Shown piece after piece: positions 1-9,271 of a DNA stretch of 48,268 nucleotides; the first letter of the stretch is position 1; every line of letters starts with the position of its first letter. The translations under genes and the position numbers were made by a program. The notes beneath the pieces are model-generated. The model had not been told where the DNA came from and made no database searches. It saw only the letters and a list, made by a program, of their open reading frames with translations. This DNA is from Sporisorium sorghi (lineage: Eukaryota; Basidiomycota; Ustilaginomycetes; Ustilaginales; Ustilaginaceae): positions 1-48,268 of the forward strand of contig JALCCG010000166.1 of the NCBI GenBank assembly GCA_023212695.1. The letters run 5' to 3'.

Positions 1-267
1 AGGAAGAAGAACTCCACAAACTTTTCTGCAAAAATTCCTCGGCTGCACGCCGCGACTCTTTTTTTTTTTTTTTTTTTTACCAGTCCAGATTGAAAATTTC
101 CAAAAAAATGAGATCACGTAATCATTATTCATCTCGAGACGAGAAATTGGACGGTGCGGCAAAGAAACAAACACTTCTCTGTTCCGCGTCGCCAAGAAGA
201 TTCATCACCATCACCATCTGCACTCGACGCAACGCACTTCCAGCAAGGGCACATACATCCACCGAGA
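1..267. other. 5' flank of NSP1 with T20 tract
   Basis: Non-coding stretch upstream of the NSP1 start. It holds a run of 20 T at 59-78. An ATG at 108 opens a short frame that runs to 308 and overlaps the NSP1 start out of frame. It would act as an upstream ORF only if transcription starts before it, which the sequence does not show. Confidence 0.5.
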
Positions 268-2272
268 ATGTCGTTTGGCGGAGGAGGCTTCTCCTTTGGC
301 GGAGCTAACAACAATAGTAATAACAACAATAACAATGCCGCAGGCGGGGCTGCCAACAAGCCTTTCTCCTTTGGAGGTGAGTTCTGAATCACAGCTGCCT
401 ACATCTGCGCTTGCATCAAAGTTGCTCACCATATTTGCTCCACCATCACCGACAATGACAGGCGCATCCAACACAGGCGGCTCGCTGTTCGGCGCTCCAG
501 CAGCCACCTCGACACCAGCAGCTTCCACGGGCGGACTCTTTGGCGGCAACAACAACTCCACCACATCTTCATCCACGACCTCAGGCTTCTCCTTTGGCGG
601 AGCAGCAGCCAAACCAGCCGTGCCGTCCACAGGCGCGTTTTCGTTCGGTTCGTCGTCGACTCCTGCGTCGTCTGCACCTGCCACGTCCACTCCAGCCTCG
701 AGCAGTGGCTTCAGCTTCGGTGCGCCTGCAGCGAGTAAACCGGCTGATGGCGCTGCCAGCGGGACCGCGGCGCCTGCTTCGGGTGGAGGGTTCTCGTTTG
801 GCGGTGGTGGGAATGCAGCGTCGTCGACGGCGGCGAAGCCAGCGGGGTTCTCGTTCGGCGGTGCTGCGCCTGCTGCGGGTGCGACGGGCTCGACTCCCGC
901 TGCAGGTGGACTGAGCGGATTCGGATCGTTCAAGCTCGGTGGTGGAACAGGTGACGCAGCGGCTTCGTCTACGCCGCCAGCTGGAGCTGGAGCTGGAGCT
1001 GCGTCAGCCGGGTCGCTCTTCGGCGGTGCAGCCAAGCCTGCTTCCAGCGGATTCTCGTTCAGCGGAGCAACGTCGACCGCTGCACCGGCGACACAGGCTG
1101 CTGCGCCTGCTGCTCCCGCGGGTGGCGCGTTCTCATTTGGTAATGCTTCGACCACGACCTCAACTCCAGCTGCGACTGGCACTGCTGCTGCTCCGGCCAA
1201 GCCAGCACTGGGAGGCTTTTCATTCGGAAACACCAGCACCTCGGCTGCTTCGAGCACTGCTACACCAGCAGCTTCGGGTGCGGAGGCCAAGGCTGCTACA
1301 GCTGCAGCTGCACCGGCGGCGCCGGCTACGGGTGGGTTTTCGTTTGGCAAGCCCGCCGCTGCTTCGGCTGCTGCTGCGCCGGCGACTTCTTCAGCAACGA
1401 CGGCAGCGCCTGCTGCTGCACCCGCTGCGGCTGCGACGGGAGGATTCTCGTTCGGCAAGCCAGCCAGCACCACGGCTGCACCAGCTGCGCCTGCGTCGGC
1501 CGCACCTGCTGCGGGCGCCGCCAAACCCGCGGGTGGATTCTCGTTCGGTGCCGCCCCCGCTGCCGGAACCGCTGCATCCAAACCCGCAGAGAGCGCTCCC
1601 ACAACCACCGGTGCCGCTACCGGTGCTGCCCCCACTACCGGCGCAGCGACAGTCGGCCCCATCCCCACCCCCTCCCTCCTGCGCGGCAAAAGCATGGACG
1701 AAATCCTCAACCGCTGGTCGACCTCCCTCGATTCCTCCATCAAAGAATTCACGCGTCAAGCCGCCGAAGTCGCCGCGTGGGACAAGGTCCTCCTCAAAGG
1801 CGGGGACGAAATCTCTTCCCTCCTTTCCGCCCTCTCCAGCGCTGAAGAGAAACAAGCCGGAATCGACCGGACGCTGGACTACCTCGAATCGTCCCAGTCC
1901 GACCTCGCCACGCTGGTCGGGGAGTACGAGGCGCAAATCGACGCCTTGCTGCCGCAGGTGAGCAGCGCGGTGCAGCTGACGAGTGCGGACGTGGAGCGCG
2001 AGCGCAGCTTCGCCCTCGCCGAAACGCTCAATGGGCAGCTGGACGACGTGAGTAGGAATCTGGCCGCGATGATCACGGAGCTCAACGGTAGTAGCGCACC
2101 GGCGAGCGGTGGGGTGAGGGAGGGCGAGGCGCAGCTGGTGGCGGAGAGAGACGGAAGCATCGGTCAGATCGTGGCGATCCTGAATGCGCATCTGGGGAGT
2201 CTCAAGTGGATCGACCAGAGCGCTGGTGCGCTCAGGGCGAAGTTGGAGGGGCTGAGGCGCGGACAGGTGTGA
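268..2272 (+). CDS. NSP1: Nucleoporin NSP1 (Nup62 family), two exons
   Basis: Central-channel nucleoporin whose FG repeats bind transport receptors and whose C-terminal coiled coil anchors it in the Nup62-type complex. Exon 1 is 268-376 and exon 2 is 462-2272, giving 639 residues. The start is the first in-frame ATG. Residues 1-430 carry twelve FSFG cores, one FSFSG variant and three LFG cores, separated by Ala/Thr/Ser/Pro linkers with very few charges. From about 430 to 639 follows the Nsp1_C-type helical domain, starting near MDEILNRW (Met448), with heptad-like leucines to the end. Splicing restores the reading FSFGGASNTGG across the junction, which supports the intron. It is longer than human Nup62 (about 520) and shorter than yeast Nsp1 (about 820). 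The family call is firm; transport roles are known from the family. Confidence 0.95.
377..461 (+). other. NSP1 intron (85 nt)
   Basis: Donor GTGAGT at 377 and acceptor ACAG ending at 461. The intron interrupts a Gly codon inside an FG repeat. Without removal, frame 1 stops shortly after the donor, while the downstream frame is fully open. Confidence 0.9.
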
Positions 2273-2776
2273 AGCGAAGTGGTTGAGGCTGTCGAGCAGA
2301 TGTAGTACGTCGAATCCGTTCGTGGGCTATCTTGTGTGCCTGCTTGTGACTCGGTTCAAGATTTACTCTCTGGTGCGTCTGTGTCGACTTCTGAGCCAGA
2401 TGAAGCGCCGACGTTTCGCAGTGGGGCAGATTTCGCACACGCGCCGAGTCAAGTGTCGGTGCAAACAAGGCGCAGACGCCGCATGCACATCGACGTGGGT
2501 CATCACGACTCGGATGCTCAGCTCCCAAGGAAGACTTGCTCCTCAGCAGAAGCGTCAAGGTCACATTCTCAGCCGCTCACACGATTGAGCCTCAGAGGGT
2601 GTCAATAGGGTGCCTGAGAGTGGCGAAGAGTGTCAAAGAGGGTGACGGAGTGTCGAACAGCGTCAAACAGCGTCAAACAGCGTCTCCAAAAGTTTAAACG
2701 AGTGTCCGAAAAACGAGTGTATGATTCATTGCACGCAGCGGGTATACCTCCTTCTCCTCCTCCTACCATCACTCCA
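2273..2776. other. Convergent 3' intergenic region
   Basis: Shared 3' region of NSP1 and the convergent 925-aa gene. No supported gene. It contains a short tandem array of the ten-base unit CGTCAAACAG near 2651-2687 and looser repeats of GAGTGTC-like words just before it. Confidence 0.6.
2651..2687. repeat. 10-bp tandem repeat
   Basis: Three adjacent ten-base units, TGTCGAACAG followed by two CGTCAAACAG, and then a partial fourth (CGTC). It lies in the 3' intergenic region between two convergent genes. Confidence 0.75.
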
Positions 2777-5554
2777 TCAAAACCTCCCATCCAGATCCGC
2801 AAACACATCAAGCGGCTGCAGCTGCAGCGGCGTCAAGGCGAGCGACAGGCGAAAACTAGAGTTGGGCGAGTCGCTGCCCGTGTCGACGTGCACGGTTCTA
2901 CCCCCCGGCACTTTGTTCCTGTTGAGAAGCGCGATGTTCTCCTTGTTGTCGGCTGTGGCGCCTGCGTTCTGCACCGTGGGCCGCTTGTTGAGGTTGCGGT
3001 TGGCTTCGGCTGGTGTAGTGGCATCCTGGTGACGGTGCTGCTTGCGAATCTGATCAGCGTCCTGCGCGGCCCTCAGATCGGCTAGGACCATGTCCACTTG
3101 CACTTCAACACCCTGCGTCGCCGATGCCGGTCGCGCTTGCTTGGGCTGATCATCCTCGACCCAGTCACCCCAGGGCGCACCCTCGCCACCGACGCCTTCG
3201 CTCCCACCCGCACCACCAACAATCTTCCAACCCTCGTCCTCGCCCACAGCCCGGATAAAGCTCCGTCGTCGCACGCTCGAAGCAGCCGACGATCGTTTGC
3301 TGCTGTACGCCGCACCACCACCGGCAGCGTCAATGCCATCAACATGACACGATCGACGCTTGAGCTGCTGCTGCGAGCCTTTTTTACGCAGCGATGCGCG
3401 TTTCTGCAACCTGGCTCCGTCGGCGTCAGAAAGCGCAAGCACGCGCTGCACGCTCGCCCGCCTCGCCAGTTTCGCTTTGCGGTCGCCGTCGACATCGACC
3501 ATTTGATCATCCTGACCCTTTTCGTCGGCAGCCTCGGCCACAGTGATACCCATAGCGCCGCTGCTGCTAGCATGGCTAGCGCTAGACTGGATGAGACTCG
3601 GGAGTGGACCTGTGAACCCGGAGCTGAGCGCCGAGAAGCTCTGGCGATTCCACACCTGCGTCTCGTCGGCATCGTCGCCGACACTGATATCAGCCTCGGC
3701 CGCGATCGAGTCCGCCTTGTAGCCGGCCTGCGGCTCGTGCTGCTGGACGTGCAGCGGCGCAGGAGGAGCAGGTCGCGTCGGACGCGGCGGCGAAGTGTCT
3801 TTCGACAAACTCGGGCGGCCGTCCGTCTGCTTGGTCAGTGACAACGGCGCCGTTTGATCGGGAGGAATCGACGCCACATTTGGCTGCGGTGCGACTCGCG
3901 GGTTCGTAAAAGGCAGCCGCTCGTCGAAAGGCAGATCGATGCTGAACGGCACCGCCCCATTCGCTCTCGATTCCGTCGGGTCGGTGGATGCCGATAGGAT
4001 AGGCTCAGAACCGCGTCGCTCTCCAGCAAAAGCACGAACCTCTGCTGCACCGCCACGAATGCTCCCCCTCCTTCCAACACCAGTCGTCGCAGATGCCTTG
4101 GTAGACGCCTTGAAGATGGTCCTGTTCGACACTCGACTCGCCGGCATCGGCTGCGACTTGCCGCTGCTGAACGTGTCAACCGACGGCCTGGTATCCAAAC
4201 TGGACCGATCAAACTCCTGATTGATCTGGGCCAGCTTGGCAGCTCGCTTGCGGTTCTTCTCCTCGATCTTCTCCTGCGCCTTGCGAGCTTTATCGTCGTG
4301 CTGCTTGACAAGCTTGTCGACACGCTCGAGCTCCTTGATGAGAGCAAGCTCTTCCTTGGCCTTAGCTTTCATCTGCTTGCGCACAGCGGACCTTGGGGGC
4401 GATGTGGGAGTCACCGGCGGAGAGGGAAGACCGCTGATGGCTCGTGCGAAGATGTTGATGCGCGAAGGAGGAGGGTTGGCAGGTAAGGACGTAGCATGCG
4501 ACGAAAAGAGCAGGCCGTCGGGTTGAGCTGGTCTGAACGAGTCGCCGGAGATGGCAGGAGCTGAAGTGGGCGTGGTGGGAGAAGAGGGTAGCGGCTCTTC
4601 GACATAGATTTGCGAGGCGGCGTTGGACTTGGATGAGTCGACCGACTTGCGTCCGAACAGGAGCGGGAAGGAAGGTTTACGATTCTTCTTCGCAGTAGAA
4701 CCTTTTGACAGGCTCGAGCTAGCAGAAGAGGTAGGAGAAAACGAAGAAGCAGCCGTGATCTCCGCGAGGGACGACAAAGAGCCCGAGCTACTGATGCTAG
4801 GCATGGACCCGCTGTGGGACATGCCTACGCTCTTGATTTCGTCGGTGTCAAATCGAATCAAAGGAGCGGGTCTGCGGACAAAGCCAGAGCTCGACTTTTT
4901 GTTGGCTCTTTGCTCGTGCAAGCGTTCTTCACTGTTGTCGCGTAGTACGTAGCTGCGACGCTTGTTAGGCGAAATCTCTAGCTCAACGAGCTGCTCGTTA
5001 CCTTCTTCTTCGCAAGTGGTAACGACGACGTCCGGGATGCTGAAATGGGAGCGTTGGCGGGAATGCTTCGAGGGGAGCATGGCTTGCATCTGGATGCGAG
5101 CGAGCGCCGGCACATTGGGACGACCACTTGGCGTGGGAGCTGCAAAGCCTTGCTCGTTGGGATGGACAAAACCTTGAAGCGGTAAAGAGTCTGCACGTAT
5201 GCGTTGATACTGCGATTCCACTTGGTCGTAGCGGTGCTGCTCATCTGGGGTAGACGCCCAATGATAGTTGCGAGGTAGATTTGTAGCCTCGGGGAACTGG
5301 TAGTGAACGGCGATGGGAGCGGGAGCACGTTTGGTCTCAGCCTCGCGGGCGGATCTGACGATGCTGTTTTTCGAGGATGAGCGTGGGATGCCATCTTGTT
5401 GTGCCAAGTGCGCGTCGTAGAGGTTGGCATGCGCGCCATAGCTGGTGTTGGCGTTCAACGACGAGGCAGCCGGCTTTGTAGATGCCTTGCCCAAACGAAA
5501 GAGCGAGAGCTTTGACTTTTTGGGCTGCTGCTGTTCTCTTACTGCGACGACCAT
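2777..5554 (-). CDS. Hypothetical Ser-rich protein with central coiled coil
   Basis: I do not recognise this 925-residue protein. The start ATG at 5554 sits in a good context (CACCATGG) and the frame is open to the stop without introns. Most of it looks disordered: Ser/Pro/Ala-rich with many basic-x-x-Ser sites (RRGS near 495 and 513, RRAS near 698, RRRS near 762) that would suit basophilic kinases. A charged coiled coil spans about 392-448. A proline-rich patch RPTRPAPPAP lies at 591-600 and could bind an SH3 domain. A KEN tripeptide sits at 871-873. There is no signal peptide or membrane segment. By inference only, it resembles a phosphorylated cytoplasmic scaffold or a cell-polarity/cell-cycle adaptor. 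It is convergent with NSP1. Confidence 0.8.
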   Translation of the reverse strand: MVVAVREQQQPKKSKLSLFRLGKASTKPAASSLNANTSYGAHANLYDAHLAQQDGIPRSSSKNSIVRSAREAETKRAPAPIAVHYQFPEATNLPRNYHWASTPDEQHRYDQVESQYQRIRADSLPLQGFVHPNEQGFAAPTPSGRPNVPALARIQMQAMLPSKHSRQRSHFSIPDVVVTTCEEEGNEQLVELEISPNKRRSYVLRDNSEERLHEQRANKKSSSGFVRRPAPLIRFDTDEIKSVGMSHSGSMPSISSSGSLSSLAEITAASSFSPTSSASSSLSKGSTAKKNRKPSFPLLFGRKSVDSSKSNAASQIYVEEPLPSSPTTPTSAPAISGDSFRPAQPDGLLFSSHATSLPANPPPSRINIFARAISGLPSPPVTPTSPPRSAVRKQMKAKAKEELALIKELERVDKLVKQHDDKARKAQEKIEEKNRKRAAKLAQINQEFDRSSLDTRPSVDTFSSGKSQPMPASRVSNRTIFKASTKASATTGVGRRGSIRGGAAEVRAFAGERRGSEPILSASTDPTESRANGAVPFSIDLPFDERLPFTNPRVAPQPNVASIPPDQTAPLSLTKQTDGRPSLSKDTSPPRPTRPAPPAPLHVQQHEPQAGYKADSIAAEADISVGDDADETQVWNRQSFSALSSGFTGPLPSLIQSSASHASSSGAMGITVAEAADEKGQDDQMVDVDGDRKAKLARRASVQRVLALSDADGARLQKRASLRKKGSQQQLKRRSCHVDGIDAAGGGAAYSSKRSSAASSVRRRSFIRAVGEDEGWKIVGGAGGSEGVGGEGAPWGDWVEDDQPKQARPASATQGVEVQVDMVLADLRAAQDADQIRKQHRHQDATTPAEANRNLNKRPTVQNAGATADNKENIALLNRNKVPGGRTVHVDTGSDSPNSSFRLSLALTPLQLQPLDVFADLDGRF

Positions 5555-7412
5555 GGTGACGAGCTTAGCTTGCTATTGGTGGAGAGGTGTTGATCAGTTG
5601 TCGGGCAACACTCTTGACATGCCGCGTTGTGAGATGATATACGAGCCGCTTTGGTGGCTAGTGCAGAGGTCGATGGTGATATGAGAATGCTGTGATCGAA
5701 GTCGAGCGTATCGTCGATAGAGAGAGATGTTTGAAGCATGTGGCTTGAGGGAAAGCGGTGGCTGTGATCGAAGTGGCGGAGACAAGCCAAGCCCAAAAAG
5801 AGCGTGTGAGATGCAGCAGGAACAGTGCACAGCACCCGCCCAAGCAAGGAGTCTTTCCTAGTCAAGGCAGGGCAGTCAAGCCTAGTTAATCAAAGGGTCA
5901 GCCGTCACAGATTGATGGGTGCATGCGTGCGTCACTTTCCCACTGTCGCTGTGACAGAGAGGCAGAGACACGGATCGGCTTGTCCGTACATACGCCTGTG
6001 GGGATGAGCCGAAATGATCTTCACTCTGCGGGTGGGCAGTGTGGGCAGAGGCTCGCTCGCATGACAGCTGCGGTTGCTTTGCAGCCAGGCGTGCGTGCAG
6101 CTGCATGTGAGTGTCAAATGTGCACACACACACACGCTCAAGAGGCGCAAGCGGAGTGTGGAAACAAGAAAAAGTCGGACGAGCCGCTGCTTGCCTCAAC
6201 AGAGGGTTTCAGTGTTGATTTTTTTGATTTTTTTGATTTTTTTGATTTTTTTTTTTCTCTCTCTCTCTTTCCGAAATGCTTTGCTGGCTGTTCGGCTCGA
6301 GTTTTTTTTTTAGAGGATCTGCAATTCCTCGCTTGCGGCCCATTCAAGCGATAAGCGAACGGATCAAGTGTGAAGAGTGCTTTGACTCATGCTGTCGTTG
6401 CGACACCCTCCCTTGCTTCGGCACAATTGCAAATGGGGCAACACCAAGTCACGAGGTCGACTTCCCTCAAAAAGGGGCCCGAGTGTTGACGCAATGCAGC
6501 AGCAGAAGCATGTTCTCAATGGAAAAGAAAGACCAAGCGCCAGACTAAGCGTACATGTACATCTTGCAGGTCGCTTGATCGGAACTTGATGCCTGTTTCC
6601 GTTTTGAGAGTCAATCCCGACGGAGCAGCAGCAGTAGCATCGAGCAGAGAAGGCCAGACCGGGCGTCTTTGATATCTTTGCACTCAGCCTAGACTCTCGG
6701 TGAGTTCGGTCAGAGTGTTTTCTTCTTTTTCCGCTTGCTGCCAACTCCGACGCTGTCAAATGGCTACAACAAGGAGCAACAAACAAGCGCCATCCAACAT
6801 CCTCTTCATCCTCCGCCTCCGCCTTCCCGCTCCGGTCTCGCTAGCTTCTACATTGCCTAATCTGACCCTTCAATTTCATCTTCTACTTGCACGCTGGGAG
6901 AAGATAAGAAATCAAGGCTGGTAGGTCGCGTGTGCAGGTCTGATGAAAAAACACGACGCGGTTCGCCATCTCGCCAAAGCAGCTATCGTCTGCTGCCAAG
7001 CCTTGTCGCTTAGCTTTGCCGTTGCGTGTTCGGATCTACTCTGGCGTCGACTGTCTCACGATGTGCGTCTGTTGGCAATTGCGTGTACGATCAGACCTCC
7101 CGATCGTCGTCGATGGCGTTCGAACCGATCCACCTCATCATCAGGAATGAGTCGCGCAGCCACCACTCCCCTTCGTCTTGAATCTTTCCTTGCGGTGTTT
7201 CATCTTGCAGACCGAACCGCTTATCGCCTTGTCGGCATTCCTTGGCCATCGGCGATCGCGGGCTCGACAGCCGAGTCTCAGCTTCATTTGACATATCCTT
7301 CATGCGCGCCACTTCCTCAACGCCACACACGCATTCATGACCCAAGCCGAACCGTCAAGAGAGAGAGAAGAGTTGCGTTTGCACATCGAAGCCTTGTGAA
7401 CATGGCTTTTGT
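5555..7412. other. 1.86-kb intergenic stretch, no supported gene
   Basis: This lies between the start of the 925-aa gene and the stop of the uL2m gene, both on the minus strand. I see only short frames with low-quality composition and no recognisable protein, tRNA or rRNA. It contains a T-rich nine-base array at 6217-6252. It should hold the promoter of the 925-aa gene at its left end. Confidence 0.5.
6217..6252. repeat. GATTTTTTT tandem repeat (9 bp x 4)
   Basis: Four copies of GATTTTTTT in register, with the G at 6217, 6226, 6235 and 6244, followed by a CT-rich run. Confidence 0.85.
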
Positions 7413-8876
7413 CTACGGCTTGCCCAGACGCTTGCCGTTCCTCCTCGGCCTTTCACGCACCACCATCTGGTTGCCACCCCTCGTGCCTGGCTTCCTCGTC
7501 CTCGCGCCCTTGGTCAGGTGGCCATAGATCGACCTCGGGTGCATGTTACTCTTGCTCTTGCCTCTACCACCGCCGTGCGGGTGGTCGCACGCGTTCATCG
7601 CCACACCGCGCACCTTGGGCCTCCTGCCCAGCCATCTGCTTCGGCCCGCCTTACCCAGCCTGCGGTGCTGGTGGTCCTTGTTGCTGACCGTGCCGATGGC
7701 AGCGCAGCAGTCGCTGGGGATGAGGCGCACTTCGCCGCTCTGCAGACGCACCTGGGCGTGCGACTCGCCGGCGCCGCTCCTACCTGAGAAGGCGACGAGC
7801 TGGCCGAACGTGCCTGCGGAGCGCACCATCTTGGCCGGGCCGAGCGGGTGCATCGTGATCGAGTGGATCGTCGTTCCGATCGGGATGAGGTTGAGCGGCA
7901 AAAAGTTACCCGGTCGAATGGCCTGCGTGCGGAAGATACCCAGGTCGAGCGACGTGCTCGTCGCACCACCAGCCGCGGCAGGCGCAGCAGGCGCAGCAGG
8001 CGCAGCAGCAGTCGAACAGGAAGCCGTCTGCGGCGCAGCAGGGTCCGTCGACAGCACATTGCCATCCGGCGAAGAGACAACCTCATCCACCACAGTGCTG
8101 CTCGACGTAGCCCCAGCTACAGCATCGCCCTTGAGCCCACTGCGGTAGCTCTGCACCGTATCGCCTGCCCTCAGCCCATCCGGCGCCAAGATGTAACTCT
8201 TCGCCTTGGTCTGCTTGTGCTCCACCAGCGCAATGTGCGCACTGCGTCCCGGATCGTACTCGATACGCAGCACCTCCTGCTCGCCGCTCTCCCACCTGTA
8301 GAAATCCACCAGCCGGATCCTGCGCCTGTGTCCACCACCCCTACCGCGCACCGTCACGTGGCCGTGGTGGTTCCTACCCGCTGTGCTGCGCTTGGCGATC
8401 GTCAGCGACCGCTCCGGACCGCCCTGGTGCAGGTGCTCGTTGAGCGGCTGCCTCAACCACCGGATCGAGCGCGTGATGGGCTTGAACGTCTTGAACTGTC
8501 GATCTTTTCGTACGAAAGGCGAAGTGTTGGTGGTCGACACACCCAGTCGCACCGACACGGACGACTCGGCAATGCGGCGCTTGGCATCCTTGCGCTGCTG
8601 CTTGATCGCCGTCCTGCGTTCCTTGCGCGTCAGCTTGGCGGGTGCTGCCGATGCCGGGCGGGAAGTAGAAGTCGATGTGGGCAAAAGCGGCGAGCTGACG
8701 ACTTGCGTGGTGGAGGAGACGGCGTGCAGAGAGCGTTGGTTACGGAAAGAAGCCTGCAAAGCTGCTGTGATCCTAGACGAAGACGACGGTGTCAAAGCGA
8801 GGGATGAGCTGGTCGAAGCGGCACTGGCTCTTGCCAACGCCTGGAAGGAGGCGCGGCCCAATGCAGATGCGACCAT
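7413..8876 (-). CDS. RML2: Mitochondrial ribosomal protein uL2m
   Basis: Large-subunit protein of the mitochondrial ribosome, homologous to bacterial L2 and yeast Rml2, which lies next to the peptidyl-transferase centre. It has 487 residues from an ATG at 8876. Residues 1 to about 55 are Ser/Ala/Arg-rich with almost no acidic residues, as expected of a mitochondrial presequence. The L2 RNA-binding domain begins at RQFKTFKPITRS (126-137) and continues through NHHGHVTVRGRGGGHRRR (169-186). The C-terminal L2 domain holds VAMNACDHPHGGGRGKS (425-441) with the conserved histidines, and then a basic tail ending RNGKRLGKP. About 60 residues of Ala/Ser/Pro linker (251-312) split the two halves and are not part of the usual fold. 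Stand-alone gene. A TCACGTG box lies about 160 bp upstream. Confidence 0.95.
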   Translation of the reverse strand: MVASALGRASFQALARASAASTSSSLALTPSSSSRITAALQASFRNQRSLHAVSSTTQVVSSPLLPTSTSTSRPASAAPAKLTRKERRTAIKQQRKDAKRRIAESSVSVRLGVSTTNTSPFVRKDRQFKTFKPITRSIRWLRQPLNEHLHQGGPERSLTIAKRSTAGRNHHGHVTVRGRGGGHRRRIRLVDFYRWESGEQEVLRIEYDPGRSAHIALVEHKQTKAKSYILAPDGLRAGDTVQSYRSGLKGDAVAGATSSSTVVDEVVSSPDGNVLSTDPAAPQTASCSTAAAPAAPAAPAAAGGATSTSLDLGIFRTQAIRPGNFLPLNLIPIGTTIHSITMHPLGPAKMVRSAGTFGQLVAFSGRSGAGESHAQVRLQSGEVRLIPSDCCAAIGTVSNKDHQHRRLGKAGRSRWLGRRPKVRGVAMNACDHPHGGGRGKSKSNMHPRSIYGHLTKGARTRKPGTRGGNQMVVRERPRRNGKRLGKP

Positions 8877-9271
8877 CGTTGAGCTGCCTCTTTATGTTGT
8901 TGGTGCGAGGAAGCTGATACAAGCTGATGATGATGAGACGGTGATGGCGAGACGAGCGATTTCGAAAGACTCGAATTGAGGCGGAAACGCTCTCTTACGA
9001 AAAAAATCCGATCCTTCCTGATCGACTCTGGCAAGCGTCACGTGCGCTTACTCAATTTACAGCTTTGTCTTGATGACATAACTCACTTGAAAGGCCTAAC
9101 ATCTTCACGAAATTCAGTGTCCTCTTCAGCTTGATGTTCACCTCTTCCTCACTGCCACGGAACTGCACAAACGACTCTTGCCCAACACACAGCGGCACAG
9201 AAGGACGTTACAAGTACATGGATTGCATCACAACGGAAAAAAAAAAAAAAAAACCAAGTTCAAAGCACGCT
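8877..9271. other. Intergenic region: uL2m promoter and J-protein 3' end
   Basis: About 395 bases between two minus-strand genes. It contains the palindromic box at 9037-9045 and an A17 run at 9237-9253, close to the J-protein stop. No gene seen. Confidence 0.5.
9037..9045. promoter_or_regulatory. Candidate bHLH (CACGTG) site upstream of uL2m
   Basis: GTCACGTGC, an extended E-box of the Cbf1/bHLH type, about 161 bp upstream of the uL2m start. The same nine bases recur on the other strand at 37155-37163. The sites are seen in the sequence; a regulatory role is inferred. Confidence 0.3.

Noticed and set aside
211..1752. 513-aa open frame on the minus strand opposite NSP1
   Set aside because: It mirrors the FG-repeat coding sequence. 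Its Ala/Val/Pro-rich, NEN-PP-repeating product has no independent features, and the plus strand encodes a recognised family.
7110..7130. GTTCGAACC-like word resembling a tRNA B box
   Set aside because: No matching A box, acceptor stem or cloverleaf could be formed around it.
6943..7527. 194-aa plus-strand frame in the 1.86-kb gap
   Set aside because: It overlaps the 3' end of uL2m on the other strand, has no domain and has random-looking composition. Without transcript evidence I do not call it.
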